Counted from the stretch's first letter, positions 34,570 to 42,707 are shown. The stretch: 64,000 nucleotides of DNA from Streptomyces pseudovenezuelae (GCF_029892565.1 NZ_JARXVH010000011.1:124001-188000); one strand, 5' to 3'. Notes: generated from the letters alone by a model not told the origin. Numbers and translations are program-made.

Positions 34570-36036
34570 CTACGCCACGGAGATGTCCACCGACGGCCGC
34601 AGCTTCGCCGCCGCCGACAGGGCCTCGTGGGCCGGGTGGGTGTCGAAGGCCGTCAACAGGGCTTCGTCCGCGGGGAGTTCGGCCGCCGGGTAGGCGATCT
34701 GCTCGAAGGCAGCCTGGAAGCGGGGGCCCCAGCGGCGGGTGCCGAGGCGGGCCGTGCGGGAGCAGTTGTCGACCATGAAGGCCACGTTCCGTGCGTGCAT
34801 GTAGGGCAGCAGGGAGTCGACGGCCTCGATGACGGACTCGTTGACGATCTCCGACCAAGGGTGGCCGCGTTCGGCGAACTCGTCGATCTGGGCGGTCATG
34901 GTGGCGACGAACACGCCGGCGGTGAACGGGTCGACGGGCACGTCGTGTTCGGCACGGCGGGCGTGCGCCCGGTCGCTCACGGACCACATCGGGGAGCCGC
35001 CGATCGCGCTCATCGGACGGTTGCCGAGCCGGCGTTCGGCGAGGATCACGCTGCGCAGTTCGGTGCCGTCGGCGACCTCGTCGTAGATCTCGGCGATGAT
35101 CTCGCGGGCCGGACCGTACGTGGCCGTGTAGGCGCGGTCGAAGACGTCACGGCCGGCCGGGTCGAGGTTCTCGCGTACGGCGCGCAGGCCCCGGTGGGAG
35201 ATGGTGCGGGCGATCGGGCCGGTGATGTTCTCGCAGGAGCGCTCGTAGGCGGTGACGGGGTCGTCCCCGGCGAGGCGGCAGCGGGTGTAGAGGCTCTCGA
35301 CGATGCCGTGGACGGCGCCGAGGAGGATGGCGCGTTCGCCGACGATGTCCGAGCGGTACTCGCTGTCGAGGGTGGTCCGGAAGGTGTACGGCGAGCCGAG
35401 CGCCACCGACCAGCCGAGCGCGAGGTCCGTGGCGCGTCCGTCGGGGTCGGCCTGCACGGCGAAGCTGCTGTTGATGCCGGCGCCGTTGATCTCCTCGCCC
35501 TGCCGGTACAGCCGCCGTACCGAGTCGCCCATGCCCTTGGGGCACACGGCGATCACCCCGTGTCCGGGCGGGAACTCCCCGCCCGTCACCCGGAGATGGC
35601 CGAGCAGGAAGCCGTGCGAGAGACCGATCACGGCCCCGGGCTTGAGGACGGCGAAGATCTCCTCATGGTGCGCCGCGAGCGCGGCATCCGCGATCAGCAG
35701 GACGACGAGGTCGCTGTCGGCGGCGACGGCGAGCCAGTCGCCGAGCGTGCCGTCCTCCTCGGTGAAGCCCTGGGTCCGTGCGTCGGCGGCCGACGCGGAG
35801 CCCGGGCGCAGTCCGACGGCCACCTGGATGTCCGTACCGGCCAGCGAGTCCCTGAGGTTGAGCGCCTGGGCGCGGCCCTGCGGACCCCAGCCGAGGACGC
35901 CGACGCGGCGAACCCCGGCGAAGGCCTGAGGGAGCAGCGGGAAGAGGTGCCGTCCGCCGCGCAGAACGGTCTCCGTGCCTCCGGGCACGTCCATCGTTTC
36001 GAGGGGGAAGACGTGGGAGGTGTACGTGGTGGTCAT
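34570..36036 (-). CDS. ilvC: Class II ketol-acid reductoisomerase, plant-like
   Basis: A 488-residue NADPH-dependent enzyme of valine/isoleucine synthesis that converts acetolactate to dihydroxyisovalerate. The length puts it in class II (class I enzymes, usual in Streptomyces, have ~330). Visible motifs are 'GVLGWGPQGRAQALNLRDSL' (NADPH loop, ~48-66), 'LSHGFLLGHL' and 'VAVCPKGMG'-like 'IAVCPKGMGDSVRRLY'. The metal ligands are in 'YRSDIVGERAILLGAVHG' (Asp and Glu, ~228-236), 'IVNESVIEAVDSL' (two Glu, ~403-410) and Ser in 'MVDNCSRTARLG'. The C-terminus is 'LRPSVDISVA'. The 'NGAGINSSFAV', 'MHAR.V.FMVDNCS' and 'LRPSVDIS' phrases are those I recall from plant chloroplast KARI rather than E. coli IlvC. 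Divergent from an IlvY-like regulator. Confidence 0.93.
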   Translation of the reverse strand: MTTTYTSHVFPLETMDVPGGTETVLRGGRHLFPLLPQAFAGVRRVGVLGWGPQGRAQALNLRDSLAGTDIQVAVGLRPGSASAADARTQGFTEEDGTLGDWLAVAADSDLVVLLIADAALAAHHEEIFAVLKPGAVIGLSHGFLLGHLRVTGGEFPPGHGVIAVCPKGMGDSVRRLYRQGEEINGAGINSSFAVQADPDGRATDLALGWSVALGSPYTFRTTLDSEYRSDIVGERAILLGAVHGIVESLYTRCRLAGDDPVTAYERSCENITGPIARTISHRGLRAVRENLDPAGRDVFDRAYTATYGPAREIIAEIYDEVADGTELRSVILAERRLGNRPMSAIGGSPMWSVSDRAHARRAEHDVPVDPFTAGVFVATMTAQIDEFAERGHPWSEIVNESVIEAVDSLLPYMHARNVAFMVDNCSRTARLGTRRWGPRFQAAFEQIAYPAAELPADEALLTAFDTHPAHEALSAAAKLRPSVDISVA

Positions 36037-36063
36037 GGTCGAGTTGTAGGCTCCGGGCAGGTG

Positions 36064-36078
36064 TTGCAGCAAGCGCAA
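36064..36078. promoter_or_regulatory. LysR-type (IlvY-like) operator in the ilvC-ilvY intergenic region
   Basis: TTGCAGCAAGCGCAA contains TTGC and GCAA as inverted 4-bp arms separated by 7 nt, fitting the T-N11-A LysR box. It lies in the 88-bp region between the divergent ilvC (start 36036) and ilvY-like (start 36125) genes, 28 bp from the ilvC start. A further TTGCG half-site follows at about 36095. In enterobacteria IlvY binds TTGCAA-type sites in the same position. Confidence 0.6.
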
Positions 36079-36124
36079 CTTGTGCAGCGCGTCGTTGCGT
36101 GAGGTGAAACGGCGAGGTCAGGGG

Positions 36125-36994
36125 ATGCGGGACGATCATCAGGAGCTGCGTCTCTTCCTGCATCTGGCGCAGACCCTGAATTTCGGGCGGACGAGCCTCG
36201 ACTGCCATGTCAGTCCGGCCACGCTCACGCGCACGGTGCAGCGGCTGGAGGCGGACCTGGGTCATCGGCTGTTCGAGCGGGGACCGCGCGGGGTGTCGCT
36301 GACCGCCGAGGGTCACCGGTATCGCGAATACGCCGTCCAGGCACTGGAGTTGTGGCGCTCCTACCGCGAGGAGCATCCCGCGCCGGCCGAACTCACCGGC
36401 CGTCTCGCGGTGTTCGCCACGGTGACCGCCTGCCAGGCGCTGCTGCCCGACCTGTTGGCGCCGTTCCGGGCCGCCCACCCGCAGGTCCGGCTCGACCTGC
36501 GGACCGGCGACGCGGCGGCCGCCCTGGCCCGGCTGGACGAGGGTGAGGTGGACGCGGCCGTCGCGGGGATCCCGGCGCGGCTGCCGGAGGCGCTGGTGAG
36601 CCGCACGGTGGCGGTGACCGAGCTGGTCCTCGTCACGGCCCGGGACCGGCCGGACCCCGGTCTCGACGGGCCTTTCGTCCTGCCCCACCGCGGCCTGGTG
36701 CGCGACGCGGCCGACCGGTGGTTCCGTGCCCGTGGCAGAACGCCCGAGGTGGCGTGCGAGCCGGACGGCCACGAGGGGCTGCTGACGCTGGTCGCGCTGG
36801 GCTGCGGCACGGGCGTGGTCCCCCGGCTCGTACTCGACCACAGTGCGGTGCGGGACCGGCTGGCGGTGCTGCCCGCCGATCCGGCACCGGAGCCGTTCCC
36901 GATCGGGCTGTGCGTGCGGAGGGCGGATCTGCGGCGGCCGTCGGTGGCGGCCCTGTGGATGCCCGTGCCCGTGCCGGTGACTTTGCGCCGGTGA
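36125..36994 (+). CDS. ilvY: LysR-family regulator, IlvY-like
   Basis: A 289-residue LysR regulator. The HTH is 'MRDDHQELRLFLHLAQTLNFGRTSLDCHVSPATLTRTVQRLEADLGHRLFERGPRGVSLT'. The effector domain contains 'LRTGDAAAALARLDEGEVDAAVAGIPARLPEALVSRTV', 'WFRARGRTPEVACEPDGHEGLLTLVALGCGTGVVPRLVLDHS' and 'IGLCVRRADLRRPSVAALW'. These match my recollection of E. coli IlvY along its whole length ('FLHLAES.HFGRSA', 'HVSPSTLSR', 'GHEAMVSMVALGCGVALLPEVVL'). IlvY activates ilvC when acetolactate or acetohydroxybutyrate accumulates. Divergent arrangement with ilvC is the enterobacterial one. ATG 36125 chosen over earlier in-frame codons because it begins the HTH and follows AGGTCAGGGG. Confidence 0.85.
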   Translation: MRDDHQELRLFLHLAQTLNFGRTSLDCHVSPATLTRTVQRLEADLGHRLFERGPRGVSLTAEGHRYREYAVQALELWRSYREEHPAPAELTGRLAVFATVTACQALLPDLLAPFRAAHPQVRLDLRTGDAAAALARLDEGEVDAAVAGIPARLPEALVSRTVAVTELVLVTARDRPDPGLDGPFVLPHRGLVRDAADRWFRARGRTPEVACEPDGHEGLLTLVALGCGTGVVPRLVLDHSAVRDRLAVLPADPAPEPFPIGLCVRRADLRRPSVAALWMPVPVPVTLRR

Positions 36995-36995
36995 C

Positions 36996-37451
36996 TCAGG
37001 GCGTGGCCCTGCCCAGGTCGAGCCGCTCGACGCGCTCCACGTTCCGCCGGTCCTCGGTGTCCTCGCTCGCCTGGCCGGCGAACCAGGCGTCGAGGATCTC
37101 CCCGAGCAGCGGTTCGGACGTCAGGCGCAGGCTGAGCGCCAGCACGTTGGCGTCGTTCCAGCGGCGGGCGCCGTCCGCCGTGTAGGCGTCCGTGCACAGG
37201 GCCGCCCGTACGCCCGGCACCTTGTTCGCGGCGATGGACGCGCCGGTGCCGGTCCAGCAGCACACGACGGCCTGGTCGGAGGTCCCGGCGGCGACGTCCT
37301 GGGCGGCGGCCGACGAGCACGCGGCCCACTGCGGGTCGTCCCCGGGGGCCAGTGCCCCGTGGGCCACCACCTCGTGCCCGCGCTTGCGCAGCTCCGCGAC
37401 GAGGGCGCGGGCCACGGGTTCGTCCATGTCCGAGGAAACGGAGATCCGCAT
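36996..37451 (-). CDS. rpiB: RpiB/LacA/LacB-family sugar-phosphate isomerase
   Basis: A 151-residue protein of the RpiB family. The active-site elements are 'MRISVSSDMDEPVARALVAELRKRGHEVVAHGA' and 'DQAVVCCWTGTGASIAANKVPGVRAALCTDAYTADGARRWNDANVLALSLRLTSEPLLGEILDAWF'. The 'C..GTG..i.ANK..G.RAa....' stretch with its catalytic Cys and the 'ND.N.L.LG.R' analogue are diagnostic. The enzyme interconverts ribose-5-P and ribulose-5-P or a related aldose/ketose phosphate. 'SSD' replaces the 'gsDh' in typical RpiB, so a divergent substrate is possible. It lies 24 bp downstream of a ROK gene in the same direction. The 3' end is 1 bp from that of the ilvY-like gene. Confidence 0.88.
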   Translation of the reverse strand: MRISVSSDMDEPVARALVAELRKRGHEVVAHGALAPGDDPQWAACSSAAAQDVAAGTSDQAVVCCWTGTGASIAANKVPGVRAALCTDAYTADGARRWNDANVLALSLRLTSEPLLGEILDAWFAGQASEDTEDRRNVERVERLDLGRATP

Positions 37452-37475
37452 GCCCCGGAGCCTACGCGACCGGCC

Positions 37476-38714
37476 CTAGGCAAGGGCTCCCAGCGGGTCG
37501 TCCAGGACCGGCTGCCAGGCCAACTCGGCCGCTCCGACAAGGCTGTTGTGGTCGAGGGTGCAGGGCAGGATGGGGACGCCGCCGCTCTGGCCCCACAGGC
37601 TGCGGTCGGCGACGACCGCGCGCAGCCGCTCGGGGTCGGCGTCCAGGAGCGTGCGGTGCAGGCCGCCGAGGATGATGCGGTCGGGGTTGAGGATGTTCAC
37701 CAGGCCGGCGAGGCCGAGGCCGAGGCGGTCGATGAGGGTCTCGGTGGCCGTGCGGATCGACGGGTCGTCGTAGTGGTTGCTGATCAGGTCGATGGCCTGC
37801 TGGAGGAGCGACACCACGGGGCCGGGGTCGCGGTCGGCGGCGGTGAGGAAGGCCAGCGGGTCGGCCTCGACGTCGAGGCAGCCGCGGCTGCCGCAGTGGC
37901 AGGGGCGGCCCTCGGGATTGACGGTGAGGTGGCCGACCTCCAGGGCCAGGCCCGAACTGCCCGTGTGCAGACGGCCGTCCAGCACCAGCGCCCCGCCCAC
38001 ACCCCGGTGCCCGGTGGCCACGCAGAGCAGGTCCCGGGCGCCGCGGCCCGCTCCGTGCCGGTGTTCGGCGAGCGCGGCCAGGTTCACGTCGTTGCCCGCG
38101 AACGCCGGTCCGGTGATGCCCGCGGCGTGCACGCACTCCGCGAAGATCCGGCGCACGGGTGCGCCCGCGGGCCAGGCCAGGTGCAGCGGGTTGAGGGCCA
38201 GGCCCTCCGGTTCGGCGACCGCCGAGGGCACGGCGAGACCCGCGCCGACGCATCGCAGGCCCGTCTCGCGCAGCAGTTCGGCGCCCGCCTCCACTACCGA
38301 GCCGAGCACCTTGGCCGGGTCGGCGTCGACGGTCTCGCAGCCGGGCGCGGTGGCGACGATCCGGCCGCCGAGGCCGACCAGGGCCGCTCGGAACCCGTCG
38401 GCGTGCACCTGCGCGGCCAGCGCGACGGGCCCGTCGTCCGCGACGGCGAGCCGGTGCGAGGGTCGGCCCTGCGAACCGGCCGCCGCACCGGGCCGGGCAT
38501 CGACCCGGATCAGCCCGAGCGCCTCCAGCTCCGCGGCGACCGCGCCGGCCGTCGCCCGCGTCACGCCCAGCTCGGCGGTGAGCACCGCCCTGGTCGGCGC
38601 ACGCCCGGTGTGTACGAGCTCCAGCGCAGGCCCGAGCGCACCGCGCCCGCGGTCCAACCGCGCTCTCGAGGTGGTCCCTTCCCCCGCCGGCCGGGGGTCA
38701 GCCTTGCCGCTCAT
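37476..38714 (-). CDS. ROK-family transcriptional regulator/sugar kinase
   Basis: A 412-residue ROK protein with an N-terminal winged HTH ('ALELVHTGRAPTRAVLTAELGVTRATAGAVAAELEALGLIRV', ~28-72), marking it as a repressor rather than a kinase. The ATPase-like fold follows, with the zinc motif 'CHCGSRGCLDVEADP' (~268-282) and 'GVGGALVLDGRLHTGSSGLALEVGHL', which includes the Glu-x-Gly-His sequence. Such proteins repress sugar-use genes and respond to the sugar or its phosphate. It precedes rpiB by 24 bp and may form an operon with it. No transporter is adjacent. Confidence 0.9.
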   Translation of the reverse strand: MSGKADPRPAGEGTTSRARLDRGRGALGPALELVHTGRAPTRAVLTAELGVTRATAGAVAAELEALGLIRVDARPGAAAGSQGRPSHRLAVADDGPVALAAQVHADGFRAALVGLGGRIVATAPGCETVDADPAKVLGSVVEAGAELLRETGLRCVGAGLAVPSAVAEPEGLALNPLHLAWPAGAPVRRIFAECVHAAGITGPAFAGNDVNLAALAEHRHGAGRGARDLLCVATGHRGVGGALVLDGRLHTGSSGLALEVGHLTVNPEGRPCHCGSRGCLDVEADPLAFLTAADRDPGPVVSLLQQAIDLISNHYDDPSIRTATETLIDRLGLGLAGLVNILNPDRIILGGLHRTLLDADPERLRAVVADRSLWGQSGGVPILPCTLDHNSLVGAAELAWQPVLDDPLGALA

Positions 38715-38749
38715 GAAGGCGAGTCTCCCATGATCCGCAGGTGCGGCGG

Positions 38750-39400
38750 CTACAGGCCGCCGACCCGGAGCGTGATGTTCAGCCGCCCTGTCAGCCCCAG
38801 GTCCGGTGGCGCGGTACCCGGGTGCACCCTGGGCACCCCGTGGTACGCGAGACGGGACGGTCCGCCGAAGACGAACAGGTCGCCGCTGCGCAGTTCGACG
38901 TCCGTGTACGGCTTGGTACGGGTCTCGGGGTTGCCGAAGCGGAAGACGCAGGTGTCGCCCAGGCTCAGGGACACCACCGGGGCGTCCGACTTCTCGTCGG
39001 CGTCACGGTGCATGCCCATGCGGGCATCGCCGTCGTAGAAGTTGATCAGGGCGATGTCGTAGTCCGCAGGCGTCGGCTGCGGCCCGAGCGCGTCGGTCAC
39101 GGCCCGTCGGCCCAGCTCACCCAGCCAGGCAGGGAACGGCTTCACCGGAGCGCCGTCACCGTCGACGGCCGTACGGGCATAGGCGTACGGATACCAGTGC
39201 AGGCCGAGGCAGACCTGGCGGGCGGTCATCGTGCCGCCGCCGGGGGTGCGGACGGTGCGCAGACCGGCCGGCGGGCGGGCCCAGACGCGGCACGCCTCCA
39301 CCAGCTCGCGTTGCTCACGGGGGTCCAGCCAGTGCGGTACGTGGACCGCGCCCGGCGCGACTTCGGTGCGCTCGCGGGGGAACAACTCGGCCTCGTCCAT
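38750..39400 (-). CDS. alkB: AlkB-family Fe(II)/2-oxoglutarate-dependent DNA/RNA demethylase
   Basis: A 216-residue dioxygenase. The iron ligands are HxD in 'RMGMHRDADEKS' (~133-135) and His in 'SRLAYHGVPRVHPG' (~188). The 2-oxoglutarate Arg is in 'GRLNITLRVGGL' at the end. 'LINFYDGDARMGMHRDADEKSDAPVVSLSLGDTCVFRFG' is the AlkB signature. It removes alkyl groups (1-meA, 3-meC) from DNA by oxidative demethylation. ATG 39400 is preferred; ATG 39409 would add three residues. It is divergent from rlmG with a ~55-bp promoter gap, and lies just after the ROK gene in a separate transcription unit. Confidence 0.93.
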   Translation of the reverse strand: MDEAELFPRERTEVAPGAVHVPHWLDPREQRELVEACRVWARPPAGLRTVRTPGGGTMTARQVCLGLHWYPYAYARTAVDGDGAPVKPFPAWLGELGRRAVTDALGPQPTPADYDIALINFYDGDARMGMHRDADEKSDAPVVSLSLGDTCVFRFGNPETRTKPYTDVELRSGDLFVFGGPSRLAYHGVPRVHPGTAPPDLGLTGRLNITLRVGGL

Positions 39401-39455
39401 GGCCTCCATCCTGCCCGAACGGGCCTGAGCTGCGGCTCCGCTAGCCTTGAGGACA

Positions 39456-40601
39456 ATGAACGACCGTATGACGACGCCGTGGGGCGAGCGCGAGCTGGCC
39501 CGTTTCCCCGAGGACCCGCGTGACCGGCTCCGTGCCTGGGACGCCTCCGACGAGTATCTGCTCAGGCACCTCGCGGAAGAGGGCACCTCTCTGTCCGGCA
39601 CCGTCGTGGTCGTGGGCGACCGCTGGGGCGCCCTGGTCACCGCCCTCGCGGAGTACGAACCCGTGCAGGTCACCGACTCCTTCCTCACCCGGGAGGCGAC
39701 CCGGGCCAACCTGGGCCGCGCCGGGGTCGGGATCGGTGCCGTGCAGCTGCTCACCACCCAGGATCCGCCGCCCGACCGGGTCGACGTGCTCCTGGTGCGG
39801 GTACCGAAGAGCCTGGCACTCCTGGAGGACCAGTTGCACCGGCTGGCGCCCGGGGTGCACGCGGGCACGGTGGTCGTCGGCACCGGCATGGTCAAGGAGA
39901 TCCACACCTCGACGCTGCGCCTGTTCGAGCGGATCCTCGGACCGACCCGCACCTCCCTCGCGGACAAGAAGGCCCGCCTGATCTTCTGCACGCCCGATCC
40001 GTCCCTGAGGCGCGGGACCAACCCCTGGCCGTACAGCTACGCGCTGCCCGACGGCGTCGGCGCGGTGTCCGGGCACACCGTCGTCAACCACGCGGGCGTC
40101 TTCTGCGCCGACCGGCTCGACATCGGAACACGCTTCTTCCTGCGCCACCTGCCCACCGGGAGCGGCGCCCGCCGCGTGGTGGACCTGGGCTGCGGGAACG
40201 GTGTCGTCGGTACGGCGATGGCGCTCGCCGATCCGGACACCGAAGTGCTGTTCGTCGACGAGTCGTTCCAGGCCGTCGCCTCCGCGGAAGCGACGTACAA
40301 GGCGAACGGGGTGCCCGGACACGCCGAGTTCCGCGTCGGGGACGGGCTCACCGGAGTGGCCGACGGCAGCGTGGACCTCGTGCTCAACAACCCGCCCTTC
40401 CACTCGCACCAGGCGACCACGGACGCGACGGCCTGGCGGATGTTCACCGGGGCTCAGCGGGTGCTCGGGCCGGGTGGCGAACTGTGGGTGATCGGCAACC
40501 GGCACCTGGGGTACCACGCAAAGCTGAAGCGACTGTTCGGCAACTGTGAACTCGTCGCCGGTGACCCGAAGTTCGTGGTGCTGAGGGCGGTCAAGGAGTA
40601 G
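39456..40601 (+). CDS. rlmG: 23S rRNA (guanine-N2)-methyltransferase, RlmG-like
   Basis: A 381-residue protein with the two-domain RlmG/RsmC architecture. The N-terminal degenerate methyltransferase-like domain ('RLRAWDASDEYLLRHLAEE', 'TVVVVGDRWGALVTAL') runs to ~205. The C-terminal active domain has the SAM motif 'RRVVDLGCGNGVVGTAMALADPDTEVLFVDES' (~230) and the catalytic 'LNNPPFHSHQATTDATAWRMF' (NPPF, ~312). RlmG makes m2G1835 in E. coli 23S rRNA, and length and order match (378 in E. coli). ATG 39456 chosen over TTG 39447. The rRNA target is inferred from E. coli. Confidence 0.87.
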   Translation: MNDRMTTPWGERELARFPEDPRDRLRAWDASDEYLLRHLAEEGTSLSGTVVVVGDRWGALVTALAEYEPVQVTDSFLTREATRANLGRAGVGIGAVQLLTTQDPPPDRVDVLLVRVPKSLALLEDQLHRLAPGVHAGTVVVGTGMVKEIHTSTLRLFERILGPTRTSLADKKARLIFCTPDPSLRRGTNPWPYSYALPDGVGAVSGHTVVNHAGVFCADRLDIGTRFFLRHLPTGSGARRVVDLGCGNGVVGTAMALADPDTEVLFVDESFQAVASAEATYKANGVPGHAEFRVGDGLTGVADGSVDLVLNNPPFHSHQATTDATAWRMFTGAQRVLGPGGELWVIGNRHLGYHAKLKRLFGNCELVAGDPKFVVLRAVKE

Positions 40602-40631
40602 GCCGGGAGCGGGGGCGCTAGCGTGAGGCGC

Positions 40632-41432
40632 GTGTCCGACTCCGACGTTTCGTCCGTGCGGGACTTCTACGACGCGCTGGCTCCCGACTACCACCGGATC
40701 TTCGGCGACTGGGACGCGAGCATGGCGCACCAGGCGACGGTGCTGGACGCGCTCGTCCGCGGTCGCCTCGGGTCGGGACCGCACCGGGTGCTGGACTGCG
40801 CGTGCGGGATCGGGACCCAGGCGATCGGGCTGGCCCGGGCCGGGCACCGGGTCGTGGGCAGCGACCTGAGCCCGGTGGCCGCCGCACGGGCGGCGGCCGA
40901 GGGCGCGGCTCGGGGCGCCCGACTCCGGGTGGCCGTGGCCGACATGCGCCGGCCGCCGTTCGCGCCCGCCGCCTTCGACGTCGTGCTCTGCGCCGACAAC
41001 GCGCTCCCCCACCTGCTGACCGGCCCGGACGTCGAGGCGGCACTCGCGGGCATGCGGCGCGTGCTGCGGGACGACGGGCTGCTGGTTCTCACCGTCCGGG
41101 ACTACGCCGAGACCCGCCGGTCCCGGCCCGCCGCCGCGCCGCCGCAGGTCTCGGAGACCTCCGACGGCAGGACGATCGCCTTCCAGCTGTGGCACTGGCA
41201 CGAGGACGGCGAGCGCTACGACTTGGAGCACTTCCAGCTCGTGCCGAAGGGCGCGGGGTGGGCGGTGCGCGTGCGGCGGACGACCTACTGGGCGCTGACA
41301 CGGGCGGAGTTGACGCACTTCGTGGAGGCGGCCGGTTTCGTGGACGTCGAGTGGCACGCTCCCGCGGCCGGCGGCTACTACCAGCCCGTTCTCACCGCGC
41401 GACGGCGAACAGCGCGAAGGCCAGCACGATGA
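40632..41432 (+). CDS. Class I SAM-dependent methyltransferase
   Basis: A ~266-residue methyltransferase. Motif I is 'HRVLDCACGIGTQAIGLARAGHRVVGSDLSPVAAARA' (~50-85), motif II/post I is 'ARLRVAVADMRRPPFAPAAFDVVLCADNALPHLL', and the C-terminal part is 'LVLTVRDYAETRRSRP...YYQPVLTAR'. The 'DfYD.LA.dYh.if.dWd' N-terminus is typical of UbiE/glycine-sarcosine-like small-molecule methyltransferases. The substrate is not determinable. GTG 40632 preferred over GTG 40623. It begins 30 bp after rlmG in the same direction and is probably co-transcribed. Its last 14 codons overlap a decayed antisense reading frame. Confidence 0.85.
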   Translation: MSDSDVSSVRDFYDALAPDYHRIFGDWDASMAHQATVLDALVRGRLGSGPHRVLDCACGIGTQAIGLARAGHRVVGSDLSPVAAARAAAEGAARGARLRVAVADMRRPPFAPAAFDVVLCADNALPHLLTGPDVEAALAGMRRVLRDDGLLVLTVRDYAETRRSRPAAAPPQVSETSDGRTIAFQLWHWHEDGERYDLEHFQLVPKGAGWAVRVRRTTYWALTRAELTHFVEAAGFVDVEWHAPAAGGYYQPVLTARRRTARRPAR

Positions 41433-41501
41433 TCGCCCCGCGGACACCAGGTTCAGCACCGGCAGCGCTGTGCCGATGGCGACGAGCTCGCCGAGACCCA
41501 T
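41392..41501 (-). pseudogene. Possible decayed small membrane peptide
   Basis: From ATG 41501 one minus-strand frame reads 'MGLGELVAIGTALPVLNLVSAG'. Dropping one base at about 41436 continues in the next frame as 'AIIVLAFALFAVAR' to a TGA at 41392-41394, giving a 37-residue one-helix membrane peptide. The two hydrophobic halves join neatly across the shift, but composition alone could do this in G+C-rich antisense DNA. The 3' half overlaps the end of the methyltransferase gene. Tentative. Confidence 0.25.
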
Positions 41502-41548
41502 GGACGGGACACCGTCACCACCCGCGTTCTCGTCGCCCCTCCGCTACG

Positions 41549-42469
41549 TCAGCGCCCGTGCCCGTGCCGGCCCTCCAGGCGCTTCAGCACGGCACCCGCC
41601 ATGACAGCCTCGCCCTTGGCGTTGGGGTGTGCGGGAGCCGCCGGGGAGGCCGGCTGCAGCGGCTCGATCCAGCGGTCCGCCGGCGACTTGCACATGTCGT
41701 GGCCGACGGTCGGCTTGTACGTGTCGACGTACTCCGCCCGGTTCAGCCCGGCCACCAGGCGCAGCATCAGGTTGAGCCGCTTCCCGGTGTCCCGGAGGTA
41801 GGCGAAGTCCTTGGCGGCGAAGGGCACGGAGGGATAGCAGCCGCTGCCGTCGTCGGGCAGGAGGTCCGGGTAGCCGACGACGAGCACGCGCGCGTGCGGT
41901 GCCTTCGCGTGGATGGCCCGGAGTACCCGGGTGACCTTCGGCGCGGTGTTGAGGATGTTCAGCACCAACTGGTCGGACCCGGACGAGGTGTAGTACTTCT
42001 GGCACGGATTGCCCGTCAGGTCCGTGGAGCTGAGCTTGGCGCAGGTGCCGATGATGGTGCTGAATCCGATGTCGTTGCCGCCGATCTGGACGGTCACCAG
42101 ATCGGTGTCGCGCTGGACCGCGTTGAGTTGAGGGGCGTTCGTGCCCTGCGCCTTCCACATCTCCTCGGTGGTCGCACCGCTGCAGCTCACGTCCTTGAGC
42201 ACCGTCCCTCGGCGGTCCGCCGCCACCAGCGAGGGGTAATTGTGGTCGGAGCGGGCGCAGTTGGCGTCCACCTGGGTCGGGATGTTCGGGCCCGCGGTGT
42301 AGGAGTCGCCGAGCGCCACGTACCGCGTATGACGGTCGTGGCCCGAACCGTGCGCCGCCGCGGGTGCCGCGGAAGCGACGACGAGCGCGCAACCACTGAC
42401 CGCCGCCGCGGCCGCCACAACCCTGCGGCGACTGGCTGCCGTTGCGGCCGGATTCAGCTCACGCGTCAT
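41549..42469 (-). CDS. Secreted SGNH/GDSL-family lipase/esterase
   Basis: A 306-residue exported hydrolase. Residues 1-39 are a signal peptide with an Arg-rich start ('ATAASRRRVVAAAAAVSGCALVVASAAPAAAHG'). SGNH blocks follow: Ser in 'YVALGDSYTAGP' (block I, ~52), Gly in 'DVSCSGATTEEMW' (block II), Asn in 'VTVQIGGNDIGFSTII' (block III), and Asp/His in 'PAHPNAKGEAVMAG' (block V, ~286-290). Six Cys residues lie at the spacing seen in the Streptomyces extracellular GDSL lipase SCO7513 type, which has three disulfides. ATG 42469 follows GGGGGATC. It is in its own transcription unit on the minus strand. Confidence 0.93.
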   Translation of the reverse strand: MTRELNPAATAASRRRVVAAAAAVSGCALVVASAAPAAAHGSGHDRHTRYVALGDSYTAGPNIPTQVDANCARSDHNYPSLVAADRRGTVLKDVSCSGATTEEMWKAQGTNAPQLNAVQRDTDLVTVQIGGNDIGFSTIIGTCAKLSSTDLTGNPCQKYYTSSGSDQLVLNILNTAPKVTRVLRAIHAKAPHARVLVVGYPDLLPDDGSGCYPSVPFAAKDFAYLRDTGKRLNLMLRLVAGLNRAEYVDTYKPTVGHDMCKSPADRWIEPLQPASPAAPAHPNAKGEAVMAGAVLKRLEGRHGHGR

Positions 42470-42544
42470 GAAGATCCCCCCTGATCCGAGTCGACACAAC
42501 GGGACGGGCCCGGTGAAGTCCTCGCTCATTCAACTGAGCTTGTA

Positions 42545-42556
42545 TACCGGTCGGTA
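42545..42556. promoter_or_regulatory. TetR-type operator-like sequence upstream of the SGNH gene
   Basis: TACCGGTCGGTA, within ATACCGGTCGGTAA, has the near-palindromic TACCG..CGGTA form common in TetR-family operators. It lies 76 bp upstream of the SGNH hydrolase start, at a plausible promoter distance. No TetR gene is adjacent, so the regulator would be encoded elsewhere. Confidence 0.35.
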
Positions 42557-42636
42557 AGTCCCGGGGGCCAGGGGTCGGCAGCAATAAATTCGAACGTAGA
42601 GGCGGAAGGCCGTCCGCCCGGCGCCCCACGACACGC

Positions 42637-42673
42637 ACAACGAGCCGTGGGCGCGAAGCCCACGGCTCGTTGT
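42637..42673. terminator. Perfect 16-bp hairpin terminator downstream of chaplin gene
   Basis: Arms 42637-42652 and 42658-42673 (ACAACGAGCCGTGGGC and its complement) pair perfectly around a GCGAA loop. It begins 35 bp after the chaplin stop codon on the minus strand. Confidence 0.88.
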
Positions 42674-42707
42674 CAGGCGTGAGTGCCGACGGTGTCCGTA
42701 CGGCTCG

